From positions 1,240,001 through 1,304,000 of the forward strand of contig WUJK01000008.1 of the NCBI GenBank assembly GCA_011317545.1: a DNA stretch of 64,000 nucleotides, given 5' to 3'. The position numbers and the translations under genes were made by a program. The notes beneath the pieces are model-generated. The model was not told the DNA's origin. It searched no databases and saw only the letters and a program-made list of their open reading frames with translations. Positions within the stretch are counted from its first letter, which is position 1. Each line of letters begins with the position of its first letter. Of this stretch, positions 1-12,482 are shown piece by piece. This DNA is from Coniella vitis. Its lineage: Eukaryota; Ascomycota; Sordariomycetes; Diaporthales; Schizoparmaceae.

Positions 1-2661
1 GGCGTTGTTGCTATTCGCGACGAACAGGCTAAGGTCTTCAGTAAAAGCCTCTTTGGTGATGCTTGTTAAGAATTCTTTGGTCACGCCTCCGCCATCAATA
101 CCCGCCTCTGGGATATCAAACTGATCGACAAAGGTGATCTGTATCGGCTCTTTCAAACCATCCTTCAGCTGGTAGAATTGGGCAAAAGCATCTTCAAAAA
201 CTCTGCCACGACGGACCTTGGCGTGGTGCCTTTCGAGCCTATCTCGGGCTCTGCTAGGGTCGTGTAATTCATGCAAAATTTGCATCCGCCATTGATCGGC
301 TTCTATCATTCCATTTCTGCGTCTTGTTTTGTCCACTATGACAAGCTTGCGGAAAATCTTAACCCGAATATCGAATGGAATGATAAAAGGCATGTTGCGC
401 AGGATCTCGAGCTTGGGGCCGACCGCGGCAAGCAGTCGTTTGCGTTGTTCTTTTTTGTGAGCGGCCCTTAGGCGCTCAATGCGAAGAGCTTGAGATGCGT
501 ATCCTGTTGTTAAGCGCCCCAGCCCACCATGGGCCACGTCTTCGTCTTCGTCCTCGTCGTCCTCGTCCATATCCACATCCTCGTCTACTCCTTCTTCGTT
601 GAGTTGGCGTTGTCGCTCGACTTCCAGAACAACATTGTCCATGAAATTATGCATGTCGAATCTAGACGTCATCAACCAGTGTTCTCGTGGCAAGAATTGC
701 CGACGCGAGTCTCGCTCATAAACCATGCGCATGGCTGTGGTGACTGTGCTTCTAAAAGTATCGAAACCTACGCCGGAAATGACATTGTATGTATCTTGTT
801 TGTTTTTCTTGCTCTGTGATGTTGATGTGGCGGCTGAGTTTCGAAGGCCGGTCGTGCTGTGTGTTGTTGCAGAACTTTGCGTAGCTCTGGAAGCGTGCTC
901 TTGCAGGTCGCTCTCGTTGTAGTACAATGTAAAAGCAAGGTTCTTCAGAAAGAGGGAGAGCCCCCTGAGTTCGGACAGCGTCAACATGCACTGACGCAAC
1001 CGTGAGGTCGGACTGGCGTCAAAGACTGCTGAAGTCCATGGAAAAGCAAAGTCTTCATCGTCAGTAAGCCTGAGAACAAAGATGTAAAGTTCAAGAAACA
1101 ATAATATGGTCCGCCATTCACGGTCCCACACTGTATCGTCCCTAAGGGCGCTCATCTGTTTGGAGTCTTGTCGTTGGAGCAACGCCAGAGTGCTCCCGCG
1201 CTCGTCGGACTGGATAAATGCAAAGATCTTGGTCCTAACCATGGCATCCCAGAAGAATTTGACCGAATTTGAGGAGCCAGACTTGGTTGGGATATTCGCC
1301 AGATAGAGCTTCATGCGAATGTCATCACTAAGGGACGGGAAGCAGCCGATCAGTGTGAGGATATAAGCTGCGAGGAGGCTTGCCTCCTTGAACTCTTCCT
1401 CGGACGATCCCGCAAAATTCCTAGAGGAATGTCAGCCACAATTATTGTACTACCAAATCAGCATTGTTCATTTAGACTTACGTTGTGAACTTTTCCAGAA
1501 TGTGCGATATCTCGTCTCGTTCGACCAGAGAACTTACAGCCCTGTCTATGAAAGGGGGGAATTGCTTTTTTGAGTCGGCAGAGATATCGGTTGAACCTGT
1601 TGGCCGTTGACCAATATGGTGCTTCTTCAACTCTATATGCAAACTGGAAAGCTGAATGTACATGGCATTCAGATACGAGGATCCCAAAGACATATCCTGC
1701 CTGCAGTTGCCCAAAGCGATGAAGTGTGCAAGCAGCCACAACCGAGCATCGGACGGCGAGGACGATGCCAAGCCTGTCGTGTACGCTTCACCAATAGCTG
1801 CTGACACCTTTTCCAGATCAATCTGTCCCGCAAATGTAGCAACATGTGCCTCAAATAGCTCCAGATCTGGTTGTGTAAGAAAGCCCAACGCAAACGCTTT
1901 TGAGGCTTGAAACCCATGATCTTTGCTCATGGGAACGAGGATGGCCTTCTTTAGTAGTTCAAGACTCACTCCATCCTCAAAGTTCACATTGCGAAAGTAT
2001 TTCCCAGCGATAGTATAAAATGTGTCGAGATTATCCTCGAAAGCGTTGTAGTTCGATTCGCATATTGAGATCAGGGTAGTGAGTATCGAGGGTTGCACAT
2101 TGTCGTTCCTGAGATTGTCAGAATCTAGTAACGGCCGACACCAGCGCGGCTGGACAAGACAAGGGTAGACACTTACACTTTCAAGACAACAAGCAATTGT
2201 GATACCAGTCGTCGTAGCTGGGGAAGCGTCGCTTTCGCAAGAGCCGAGCAACTAGACTGTTCCAGATCGACGCTGAAGAGCTCGAGTCGTTGCCTGTCAT
2301 CGGGCCGGGAAGGGTCAAGCGAGGTGACAATGGTGTGGAGCGCCTGAAGCGATCTGGCTTGAGGGTCAAGGGCCGAGAGGTCAAGATAGAGGTTGTCGAA
2401 TGCCCCTCGCCGCTCATCTCGTAAGTTCCTTCTTACACAATGCCCTCGCCAAGTGCGTTGTATTGATTCTGCAGCTTTCAACTTTGTGCGCTCGTGCTGC
2501 CGCTGCCGGCGTTCGGCTTGGGCCTCGGCAACGGTCTTGGAGGCATTTGACGAGGCCGAGGGCGTCCAGGAAGTGGCGGCGAAGGGGTTGAGATTCTTCT
2601 GGCCGCTCATGTTGACGTTCCTCGGCCGCCGAGAGCTTCCGGAGAAAGTAGGAAAAGACAT
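1..2661 (-). CDS. HUL5: HECT E3 ubiquitin ligase, HUL5/UBE3C type (3' part beyond window)
   Basis: Proteasome-associated E3/E4 ligase of the Hul5/UBE3C family, which extends ubiquitin chains on misfolded or stalled proteasome substrates. Start ATG is at 2661-2659 (reads MSFPTFSG). Exons are 2661-2177, 2108-1482 and 1420-1; introns of 68 and 61 bp have GTAAGT donors and CAG/TAG acceptors and keep frame. An N-terminal basic segment holds an IQ-like motif (AAESIQRTWRGH), as in UBE3C. The last exon carries an acidic run (DEDDEDEDED) and then enters the HECT domain, with EPIQITFVDQFD and GIDGGGVTKEF visible just before the edge. About 844 codons are present; family members in moulds are around 1200 residues, so most of the HECT lobe including the catalytic cysteine lies outside. 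An in-frame upstream ATG-like start at 2703 would add 14 residues. Family assignment is firm, orthology very likely. Confidence 0.88.
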
Positions 2662-4318
2662 GGCGGCGGCGAGTAGGGCGTCTTCTCTCACGGCCCCCAG
2701 CACATCGAAGCCAGACAGGCTGCAGTCGTCACTTCAGGGACGACACACAAGAAAGCAAGGGGCTGTATCCCACAGGCGATGGAATTTACTTCGTGAGGCT
2801 ATGACGGAACGCTGCGCTGGAATACTGGAGCAGACGAAGATCGGAGTGTCAGGGCTGAGCAAGAGATGTGGCTGAATGTTGTCGCGATGCTGTTGGAAAG
2901 GCACGACGAGGCAACACTGACAACGAAGCTAACGCCTACGTATTACAGCCTGACTGGACAGCCTTGAGGCATAGGCGGCACATGCGCCGTAGCTGCCGGG
3001 GGTTCTGGAAAGTTCATAGCCTTTCACTAGGAAGAAGGCTTTAGTAAGCATCAGCTAGTGGCACATGGCCACGGCTCTTAGTCCCCTGGAGCTGGATGTA
3101 CCCGGCACTACCTATGTATGCACTTCAAGTAGTGATACCGAAGTAGTATCGCTATGTACTACCTTGGTAGACATACGTAGTATAGAGAATCAACCCCGCA
3201 TCTGCCCCTCTAGGCAGCTAGTTCGATAAGCAATGATAAGGAACCACCTCAGTGAGTTGAACTGCAGCCTACTATGTACATGGTACCAAGTACCGGGCAC
3301 TAAGGGTATGTTGCTTCTTCATAACTTGCACATCTATGAGAATGTTCTTAAGTCTTGTGGCCATTAAGCCCTGGAGACACTCTTGTGCGAAGAGTTTCTA
3401 CCAAGACATACATAGTATCATATGGCTTGACTGTACCTAAGTACCCATTGCTGAAATCTTTCACTACAAATATGGTGTTGATTACTTTGAGAGAATACTA
3501 TGTATAAGCTAACTGTGACTGCTGCTATGTACTGTGAGACAATACACTCCCGCGTTCAAATCCAATCACCACAAGTACTTGCTTGCTGGTTCTGGCAGAA
3601 AGAACCAGGCTTGCAGGGTGGGCACGGACGTTCTTAGTGCCTGACTGCTGTCCCAGAACCTGCCGCCCACCAGCCAGCCTGCCCCCGGCAAGTCCGCCTT
3701 GCTTTACTCACGCACTAGCAGTGTCGCGGCTGCCAGGAACTTTGCAGCGCAAGAAAAAAAACTTCTTCAGAAAAGATCAACAGAGCACTCTTACTTTCCT
3801 TCTTCCTTCTGCTTCCTCCAACCCAACAAACAACCTTACCCCCAAACACCCACCACCCTCAGGTTCGAGTGAGCTTCAGATTCACAGCGTACGGCCCTCA
3901 TAGTCGTACATGAGTTCTGTTCTCACCAACTATTTCCATCAGAAAAATCACACCAAAAAAATTTGAAAACCAGCGCAAAAATCCCTCCAGGTTCAGTCCT
4001 CGGAAACCCAATACCAACCACCTTCTTGCACCTTGCAGCAGCCGCACCCACGCGCCGCCAACTCCTTCGCCCTCCATCATCAGATACAGACGTCGCGCTG
4101 ATCGCTGCCCGGTCTGTTCCTCGTGATTCTCCTCAGCATCAATTACGCCGTCGATCCCGAGTTCGAGAGCTCTCGCAATCACACGGTTTCCTTTGACGCT
4201 ACTTGTTTGCTTTGTTGCATATTTGCAGTCACTAGCAAACCTCCGCCCCCAACTCATTCCTAGTCACTGGTTCCTTTGTTGCTCGCAACACGAACCATAC
4301 AAGTACCCAACCTCCTAG
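2662..4318. other. Intergenic region between divergent HUL5 and PAB1
   Basis: Shared upstream region of two divergent genes. It holds three copies of the 9-mer TACTATGTA/TACATAGTA (3270, 3409, 3496) and several near copies. No ORF with a recognisable domain was seen. From about 3750 it becomes the presumed PAB1 leader, rich in pyrimidine runs and in A runs (for example 3751-3758 and 3953-3966). A-rich leaders of PAB1 genes can bind Pab1 itself in other eukaryotes; whether that holds here is inference. Confidence 0.5.
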
Positions 4319-4540
4319 GTGAGTTTATGCGCTAGGTTGTCGAAACAACCACACCATTGCCGTCACATTGCCATTTGCGCCGTGCCCATTGTCAGGACAG
4401 TATCTACAGGTGGCTGTGAACCCGTCTTGATCATTCCCTTCGTTACGCAGCTTGACGAGCCGTGGCAGAGTCTCCTTATCGCCAGCGCTTCATTCCCGTC
4501 CAGAACCCACAACTAACTGCTGTCATCTACATCGCTACAG
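4319..4540 (+). other. Probable 5'-UTR intron of PAB1
   Basis: The donor AG|GTGAGT starts at 4319. A branch-like AACTAAC lies at 4511-4517 and an acceptor CTACAG ends at 4540, 30 bp before the PAB1 ATG. All three signals match the other introns of this window, but at 222 bp it is longer than most. An alternative acceptor is the CAG near 4450. It lies wholly in untranslated leader, so it cannot be tested by reading frame. Confidence 0.6.
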
Positions 4541-4570
4541 TCTCGCGAAGCGCATTCACAAAAAATCACA

Positions 4571-6885
4571 ATGTCTGCTCCCGTTCCCGCCGGTGCTGTC
4601 GACCAGCTCGCCGCTGATCTCGGCAACGCGTCCCTCAACGGCGCCGACAAGGCTCCTTCCAACATCAACACCGCCGTTGCTCCTAGCGAGGCCACTGGTG
4701 AAGATGCTGGTCCTACTCCCAGCTCTGCTGCCCCCAACCATGCCTCGTCCGCCTCGCTCTACGTTGGCGAGCTCGACCCCTCCGTTACCGAGGCTATGCT
4801 CTTCGAGCTCTTCTCGCAGATTGGCCCTGTTGCCTCCATCCGTGTTTGCCGTGATGCTGTCACCCGCCGCTCCCTGGGCTATGCCTACGTCAACTACAAC
4901 ACGACCAGCGATGGTGAGAAGGCTCTGGAGGAGCTGAATTACACCATTATCAAGGGCCGCCCCTGCCGCATCATGTGGTCTCAGCGCGACCCTGCTCTGC
5001 GCAAGACCGGTGCTGGCAATGTCTTTATCAAGAACCTCGATGTCGCCATCGACAACAAGGCTCTGCACGACACCTTTGCTGCCTTTGGCAACATCCTTAG
5101 CTGCAAGGTCGCCCAGGACGAGAACGGAAATTCCAAGGGATACGGTTTTGTCCACTACGAGACCGACGAGGCTGCGTCTCAGGCCATCAAGCACGTTAAC
5201 GGCATGCTTCTGAACGAGAAGAAGGTCTATGTTGGCCACCACATCCCCAAGAAGGACCGTCAGAGCAAGTTCGAGGAGATGAAGGCCAACTTTACCAATG
5301 TTTACGTCAAGAACATCAACCCTGATACGACTGATGACGAGTTCCGTGAGCTTTTTGCCAAGTATGGAGACATCACTTCCTCTTCCCTGGCCCGCGACCA
5401 GGAGAGTGGCAAGAACCGTGGCTTTGGTTTCGTCAACTTCACTTCCCACGAGGCTGCTGCCAAGGCTGTTGAGGAGCTGAACGGTAACGATTTCAAGGGC
5501 CAGGACCTCTACGTTGGCCGTGCGCAAAAGAAGCACGAGCGTGAGGAAGAGCTGCGCAGATCTTATGAGGCTGCCCGCCAGGAGAAGGCCAACAAGTACC
5601 AAGGCGTCAACCTCTACGTCAAGAACCTGTCGGACGACGTTGATGATGAGAAGCTGCGCACCATGTTCTCCGAGTACGGTCCCATCACATCCGCCAAGGT
5701 CATGCGTGACACTTACGTTGAGGGCGAGGAGCCTTCCGAGGAGAAGGACAAGGAGAACAAGAAGGAGGACGAGGAGACTCCTGCTTCTGAGGAGGAGGGG
5801 GCTGCTGGCGAGCAGAAGTCCGACAAGAAGGGCGAAAAGAAGTTTGGCAAGAGCAAGGGCTTCGGCTTCGTTTGCTTTAGCAACCCAGATGATGCCACCA
5901 AGGCTGTTGCTGACATGAACCAGCGCATGATCAACGGCAAGCCTTTGTACGTTGCTCTTGCCCAGCGCAAGGATGTGCGCAAGTCTCAGCTCGAGGCTAG
6001 CATCCAAGCCCGCAACCAGCTCCGCATGCAGCAGGCCGCTGCTGGCATGCCTGGCGTGCCCGGCCAATTCATGCAGCCCCCAGTCTTTTACGGTCAGCAG
6101 CCTGGCTTCCCTGGCGCTGCTGGTCGCGGTGGCATGCCTTACCTTGGCGGTATGCCCATGCCTGGCGGCCAGACTGGCGGCCGTCAAGGCCAATTCCCCA
6201 ACGCCTACCCCGGCCAGGCCGGTGGCCGCGGCGGCATGCCTCCTCAGATGCCTCCCAACATGTACATGCCCGGACAGTTCCCCCCCAATGCCTACAACCA
6301 GCCCAACAACCCTCAGTTCATTGCTGCTCTCCAGCAAGTTCAGCACCAAGCTGCTGCTCTCGCTGGTGGCCGTGGCCAGCCTGGACGCGGTCCTGTCCAA
6401 GGCATGGGAGGTATTCCTGGAAACGTTGCTGGTGGCATTCCCGGACGTGGTAACATGGGCAACCGATTCCCCAGCGGTCCACAAGGACGCGGTGGTCCCG
6501 CCCCCCAAATGGGTGGTCCCTCGGACCTGAGCGCAAGTGCTCTGCTGCAGAACCAGTTGGCCAACGCTCCCCCTCCAGCCCAGAAGCAGCTGCTTGGTGA
6601 GGCAATCTTCCCCAAGATTCAGGCTCTGCAACCTGAGCTGGCCGGCAAGATCACTGGTATGCTCCTCGAGATGGACAACCAGGAGCTCGTCAACCTGTAA
6701 GTTTTTCGTCTTGACACTCTGATTCACTGCGACAGCTCACTCATTATTCCCTTCTTAGTATCGATGACGACAATGCACTTCGTGCCAAGGTCGACGAAGC
6801 CATGACTGTCTACGACGAGTACGTCAAGAATCAGGGAGGCGAGGACGCCGAGAAGAAGGAGGATAAGACCGAGACCAAGGCCTAG
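4571..6885 (+). CDS. PAB1: Polyadenylate-binding protein Pab1
   Basis: Binds mRNA poly(A) tails and links them to translation initiation, deadenylation and export. Exons are 4571-6696 and 6759-6885, with a 62-bp intron (GTAAGT...TTAG) inside the C-terminal domain; the product is 750 residues. Four RRMs are visible: RRM1 about 58-136 (LYVGELDP), RRM2 about 146-223 (NVFIKNLD), RRM3 about 239-316 (NVYVKNIN) and RRM4 from about 343 (NLYVKNLS). RRM4 is split by a highly charged Glu/Lys insertion before its RNP1 (KSKGFGFVCF), as in filamentous ascomycetes. A Gly/Met/Pro/Gln-rich linker follows, then the MLLE domain (KITGMLLEM) that binds PAM2 peptides. ATG context is CACAATGTC. Codon use is strongly biased to C-ending codons, as expected for an abundant protein. 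Confidence 0.97.
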
Positions 6886-8344
6886 AGGGCCCACGTTCGT
6901 GCTCACTAGAGCCACGACTCGGAGCATTGGAGCGCGGTGTTATCCTCGGGGGTTTCCAACACGCCTTCGTTACCATGGATTACGATATTAGATCCGACAA
7001 ACGAAGTATCGCCGGCAGTCTTAGTCTGGTATCATTTGCCGCTCGGAGGGCACGTATTTTACGACATTCTTTGTGTGCCAATGTTGGTGTTCACAGGACC
7101 ACGTCTACATAGGGCGTCATTTGGTCTGTTTTACTTGGTTCTTGCAGCATTATGCTCACCATGTACATCTTTCTTTTTTTCTTTCTTTCTCTTCGCAAAG
7201 GATGGTTTGGCTGCGAAGGGAACGAACGATTTGTCCGTGCTGGGCCAAGCATATGCCTTATTTGGTCCCGTTTGTGTTTTCCTCGGCTAGGGTTCAGGCG
7301 TTATAGGGTTTAAAAACGGGTCAAGGCTGGCTGTTCTCAGCTCCCGTTTGACATGACATTTGGCGGCAGAGCTCAAAATACCCCCCTGTCGTCGTGGCAC
7401 AGCTCAGAATGCTGGGGCCTGTGCGACTCAGGTCCGTTCATCAAGGGAAAAATATGGAGGGAGTGACAACAATGGTGTCCTTCTGGTGAGGCGGCAATGA
7501 TGGTTACGGGATGACACAGTCTTAGGCTGCTCAATAGACCCGGAAAAAGTGTTATTATTTCATTTAATGATCCTATGCTCGTGATATTTCTGCAAAGCTT
7601 GTGTAAACATGTATACAGGTCCGAATTACCCAACAAGACGACGGTCCTACCATGTAAATGCCAAATGAATGCAATGTAATAACTCTGAACACCTAGACCG
7701 CCAAACATATGGAACACCACGACACAAATAGGCTGAGCCTCCGTAGTGGAAAAGAAGACCGGTGAAAGCAAATCAATACCACTTCTTCGCATCTTCGCTT
7801 CCCCTCCCCGGTTGATTCAGAAGACAAAGAAAGGACCAAATCACTCCATATGACACCTTCCACACAATAGTGTCCCCCAAAACAAATTCCATATAACCAT
7901 CAGTCAATCAGTCAGTGACACACCAATTTAGTTCAATCAAGAAGTGCCTGTTCCCAAGGCCAATATTGTGCCGTGTTGTGCTTGATATCTACCACAAACA
8001 GAGAAAAAGTTAGTCTGATACAAGCTCGTTCGGGTAAGTGAATCAACACCCGAGTCGGCAACGAATGCACTGATACTAAGAGAACAGAGAGAATAACTCA
8101 CCTCAACGCCGGAGTACAATTTATCCTCCTGCCCAAGCCGTGCCCAAAGAGGAAGATGGCCGCCATCATCGCCACAGGACTATCGGCGTCATTTTGAGCT
8201 GTTACACGGCGTGAATCGACTTGCTGTCATACGCAACTTGCATCGCTGAGTCGAGCATCTAGAACTAAATGCCTGGGCAATGCTCTTACCCCCCAGTAAG
8301 GCCACGAGGTTCTTTTTGAAAAGAGTCAGACCACCACTCAAGGC
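6886..8344. other. Intergenic region, convergent 3' ends
   Basis: Lies between the 3' ends of PAB1 and the minus-strand membrane-protein gene, so it should hold the two 3' UTRs. T-rich stretches follow PAB1 (about 7165-7200). Small ORFs here have no recognisable domain and I support none of them. Confidence 0.4.
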
Positions 8345-10843
8345 TCAAAATAGTCTCCGCCTGGCCTCCTCATCAGCCTGTGCCTGGCTGTCTATGAGCC
8401 TGTCGCGCTCCCTTGCGCCAGCGCCGCTACCACTCCCATAGAGCATCTCCATCAACTTGCCCTTTTGACGACTGCGCACGCCCTCAAGGTAGACGCCGAC
8501 GTCTTCGAGTCCGCGAATCTGCTCGTCAATGGTGAGCGTGGAACTATTGACGCTGCGGACAAGTGGCGAAACGAGTTTACGTCGCAGCGCCTCGAGGTTG
8601 GCCTTGAGCGCGAGTAATTTGTGGTTATGCTCCACGAGAATGCCCTTGTTGCGGACCGTCTTTTCGCGCACATTTTGCAACAATTGGCGGTTGCGCTCAT
8701 ACTTGGCCACGTCGCTTGCCTTTGGACCTAGGATGCGTGTCCACAGCGATGAGAGCAGGTCAGCATGCAACTCATCCTGGACGCTGCTCTCACGAACGAC
8801 GGTGCGGGCGAGGTTCAGAAACTGGTGGTCTATTGCTTCGAAAAGTCCAAAAAGCGCAAGTGAGTACTGCAGTTCGTCACTGATGGCTTGCTCGAGCACG
8901 CTGAGAAACTCGTTAAAGGTCCGCTGAAGGGCCTGGCGCGTACGCTGCGGGTTGGACATGCCAAAGATGCTGGTTGCAATGGTTCCGAGGCGGGTTGGGT
9001 GACCAGTCGAAGTCTCTAGGACGCCGGCCGTGGCGAGCAAGGTGTGGATGTTGTCAAAAGCGGAGGCGAGAGGCGCCGAAGGGAGATTGGAGACTTGGGA
9101 GAGCTCGCGGCGGGCCCAATCCATGACTATGAGGATGCTGTTCCGTAGTGGTCAGTTGGGACTGGAGGTCGCGGCAAAAAGACGGGAACGGCGGACAAAG
9201 AAAGAAAGGGGTATAAGTACCCGTCAACGTCTCCATCGACATTCGCAAAGAACTTGGTCAATTCAATGGCCAATGTTTTGAGGCTGTCGCTTAGTTCGTC
9301 CAACGCCTTGACAATGATTGGCGCACTAGTGAGGTTACTTGAACGGACGCTCTCGCCTAGGTCCCATACGGCTACACCTGTAGCCTGCAAGTCACCGACC
9401 TGAGCCACGCCATGCTCCGAATAGTAGATGAGCGGCTCGAAACTTCGCGCGATACCCGCAACCTTGACCAGATCTGGTACAGGCCTTCCATATGCAGGCT
9501 CAAAAAGAGCGCGCGCAGCAGCAAGCGACACAAAAGCAACGAATACCGATAACAGCAGGGAGCCCCAGGTCTTGGTAACGGCGCGGTAAGCATTGCGCAC
9601 GGCATTGATGACGGCATCAATGGGCTCTGAACGCTGCTGGACCTCGGCTCGGACGGCGAAGCGAATGTCTGCGTGAGCGAGTGCACCATGTTAGTTCCAT
9701 GTCGCGTCATGCCTCTACATGCTGATTCCCCTGAGAGAAGAGTACGACCAAGAAAGTGGAGACGTGCAGTTTTCAGGATCGTCTTTCTGTGGTAGGGCGG
9801 CGAGCGTCGCCTTCATTTCCTCCATCGAGGGCTCCTCGCTCTTGATACGGACGTCTGTCTGGTCGCAAGCGCGGCCACCAGCGCCGTCTATGTACGGTCT
9901 ATAGTGATCTGGCTCGGGGCTGCGCTCCTTGTCGGGGCTCATGCTGCCTGTGGGCAGGCGCGTGCGGATTGCGGCGGCGAGTGTGTCGTCGTCGTCATCG
10001 TAGTCGTCCTCGGCGCTGTCGTACTCGGGACTCGAGAATTCGCGACCTCGATAAGCTATCGAGGGCGGCAGGCCGTCATAGCCCAAAAGGTTATCACCCT
10101 TGCGCCAGAAGCCGCTCGACCGGTCTCCGTTGCCCAGGCGCCTCCAGGCTGGAGGACTGTATCCACCCGCACCAGCGCGCGAAGCTGTTGAGCTTTCCAT
10201 GTCGCTGAGGACGTCGATGTCGCTCTTGAGGTAACAGCTGAGGGTCGAGGGGTAGCCGAAGGGCGGTGCTGGCGATGTCCGGCGTGAGGGGTCCAGCTCG
10301 AAGACCAAGTCTTGCAGCGAGGCGTCGAGGTGATCCAGCGGGTCGAAGGGCATCTCTTTGTCTGTCACCAAGGTTGGGGTGGTCTTGCGATGACCTTGAC
10401 CTCGTGTGTTTGTTTCGCGCGGTGGGTTTGGTGGTGCGCAGTGCGATGCGCCCGTCTCTGGCAAGATGAGGAGCGTCTTGGAGGGCGGGGCGGGGTAAGC
10501 CTTGAATCAGGGAGGGGTGATCGCGCAGTTCGATGGGATCGGGGGTGCGCATGCGATTCCAGTATGAGAGATTGGCCAGGTATGCCAGGTAGTGGTTGGC
10601 TTCGGTGATGCGTTGGGCGTCGGCGTCGGCTGGCGCAAATTCGCGATCGTGATAGAGGCGGGAAACGTCTGGGACGGCGGTCGTGGTCGTCGCAGCGGAG
10701 AGGGAGCGCAGAGGCAGGCGCAAGGGCGGAAGATAAAGCGCGAGGAAGACGAGGAACAGGGTGAAGATAGCAAGAAAGGTGCTTGGGGCGATTGTGATTG
10801 TGAAGAGGCTCACGTTGTTGTGGACGGTGAGAAGTGATTGCAT
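8345..10843 (-). CDS. Uncharacterised fungal membrane protein; reading frame interrupted
   Basis: I do not recognise the family. The probable start is ATG 10843 (MQSLLTVH), giving an N-terminal membrane segment (FLAIFTLFLVFLALYL) and a conserved-looking stretch (EANHYLAYLANLSYWNRM). Near 10,395 the coding signal shifts by one base into a second frame (RGQGHRKTTPTLVTDKE, then MPFDPLDHLD at 10353) without a usable intron. That frame runs on through an Asp-rich disordered region to about 9764. It then joins, through a junction that is again one base out for the best splice sites, to 9668-9221, which has a second membrane segment (SLLLSVFVAFVSLAAARALF). A clean 83-bp intron (9220-9138) leads to the last exon 9137-8345, rich in predicted coiled coil. 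The whole would be about 770 residues. Alternatives: a shorter gene starting at 10353, a decayed gene, or two assembly indels. Confidence 0.55.
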
Positions 10844-12482
10844 TGGGTTCAGAGATGGGAAGCACGGCGATAAAGAGGGGACAAGAGGGAAAGGGAGAAG
10901 AGGGGGGGGGTGGTGATTGTAGTTAGTGGGGGGGATTGGCAGTAGCAGAAGCAGGTGGCAGGTGCCAGCCCGTAGTGCGCCGCCAGGTGCGGGGGATGTT
11001 TTGGTGTGTTTGATGAAGTAGGCACGAACGACGGGTGGGCGAATGGGAAGGCCCTGTTGGGGGTCCAGAAATGTACCGAAGTCTCTTGGTACCAACCACT
11101 TGCACTGGCCCGGACGCTTTGCGCTTCTTCTTTTCTCTTCTCCTTCTTCTTGTTGTCGTTGTTGTTCTTGTTGATGGTTCTACTTCTTTGGAAGCTTGTC
11201 TCTTTTGGCGCGTGCGTGCGTGCGTGCGAGTATCAGTCAGGCCAGGAACAAGTGAACGTGCGCTGAGTGGACAGAGGCGGTGAACTGCCGCGTTTTTGTT
11301 GTCGAGTGGGACTCTTCTTGGATGTACTATGCTCGGGAATGTACTTGGGAGGCAGTACTATGGTGTGCTATCGTGCGTTGGCCAACAAGGTGGAATGTGC
11401 AAGAGTCAGTATCGCTGCTCCAGATTGAGTCACAAGGAGATTTCGATGGCTTTGTGGGCAGTGGGCACACAGAAGAAGTTGATGGGCAGAGCAAATAGGT
11501 ACACTTTCATGCGGACAAGATTCAGAGCCCGGCAGCAGAAATTCATCATACAGAAGAGAAGGAAAGACTGATACATAGTATTATACACCGGACATAGTAT
11601 CATAGGATGTAAGCCTGGCAAAAATCAGAGAGGCTGGCACGGCTGGGGCTGCGAGCAGCCCTGGGTAATTGGCTGGGGCTCTGACAACGGCGGGGCCGGC
11701 CCATCCGCCCTAATTGAAAGCTGGCCAACCAGCATGAAGAACAGGAGGCAGGTGTGCTTAGATAATGACGACTTCGAGTCGAATCGCGTACCTATGTACT
11801 GCCATAGCGGCTGCCATCTCGGCTGCCATCTCTTATGCCTATCACAGCCTCTCAAATCCACCTCGCATAATTCGCACATGCAAGCACTTTAAGAGTCCAG
11901 TACTAGGTACTTGCATTACAGTATCCACTCTCACCGCCGCCCACATGACCGTGCTAAGTACATGGGGACGGCATCGCACTACTAATATAGCAGTACATAG
12001 TATAGTAGTATTTCTATGTATACATAGTAAGATAGGACAACATAATGCAACAGCTCATCGACGGTGAAAGGAGATTCATCTTTGCTATGTTAAATATCTA
12101 TAATTTGATGCTCTTGCTGACTGGCAGTGATTATGTAAGTAGCAGCCGCTCTGGATCAAGACCCCTAGACTTTACCTGACTACTATGCAGGGGGCCCCAC
12201 CCTGATGACTCTTTGGATGGCCGCAGCCTAGAGTCGTATCCAAAGACTCATCAAGTTGCTAGAATCCAGCCATGGCCAAAACACCTACGCACAATACAGC
12301 GTACGCACCATAACCTGACGTCTTCGAACATCCACAACTGGATTGTTAGATTATTTATTTCCTTACATCTCATTTCTCCCTCACACACTACAGTTCTCCA
12401 TCTGCGTGGCAATCTCAGCCCAATCTGAACTTCTCAAAAAGGTCGTACCTCGGACGGGGCGGCTTTTCATGTTTTTCGCAGC
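10844..12482. other. Intergenic region between divergent genes
   Basis: Separates the minus-strand membrane-protein gene from the plus-strand F-box gene. It contains three 9-mer copies (11572, 11994, 12021) and a short GTGC tandem repeat near 11211-11228. No supportable ORF was seen. Confidence 0.4.
11211..11228. repeat. (GTGC)n microsatellite
   Basis: Four to five consecutive CGTG units in the intergenic region upstream of the F-box gene. Confidence 0.85.

Noticed and set aside
4556..6727. A 723-codon open frame antisense to PAB1
   Set aside because: It mirrors the strongly biased codons of PAB1 (few T in third position), reads as Leu/Val/Gly/Ser monotony, and has no domain. It is a shadow.
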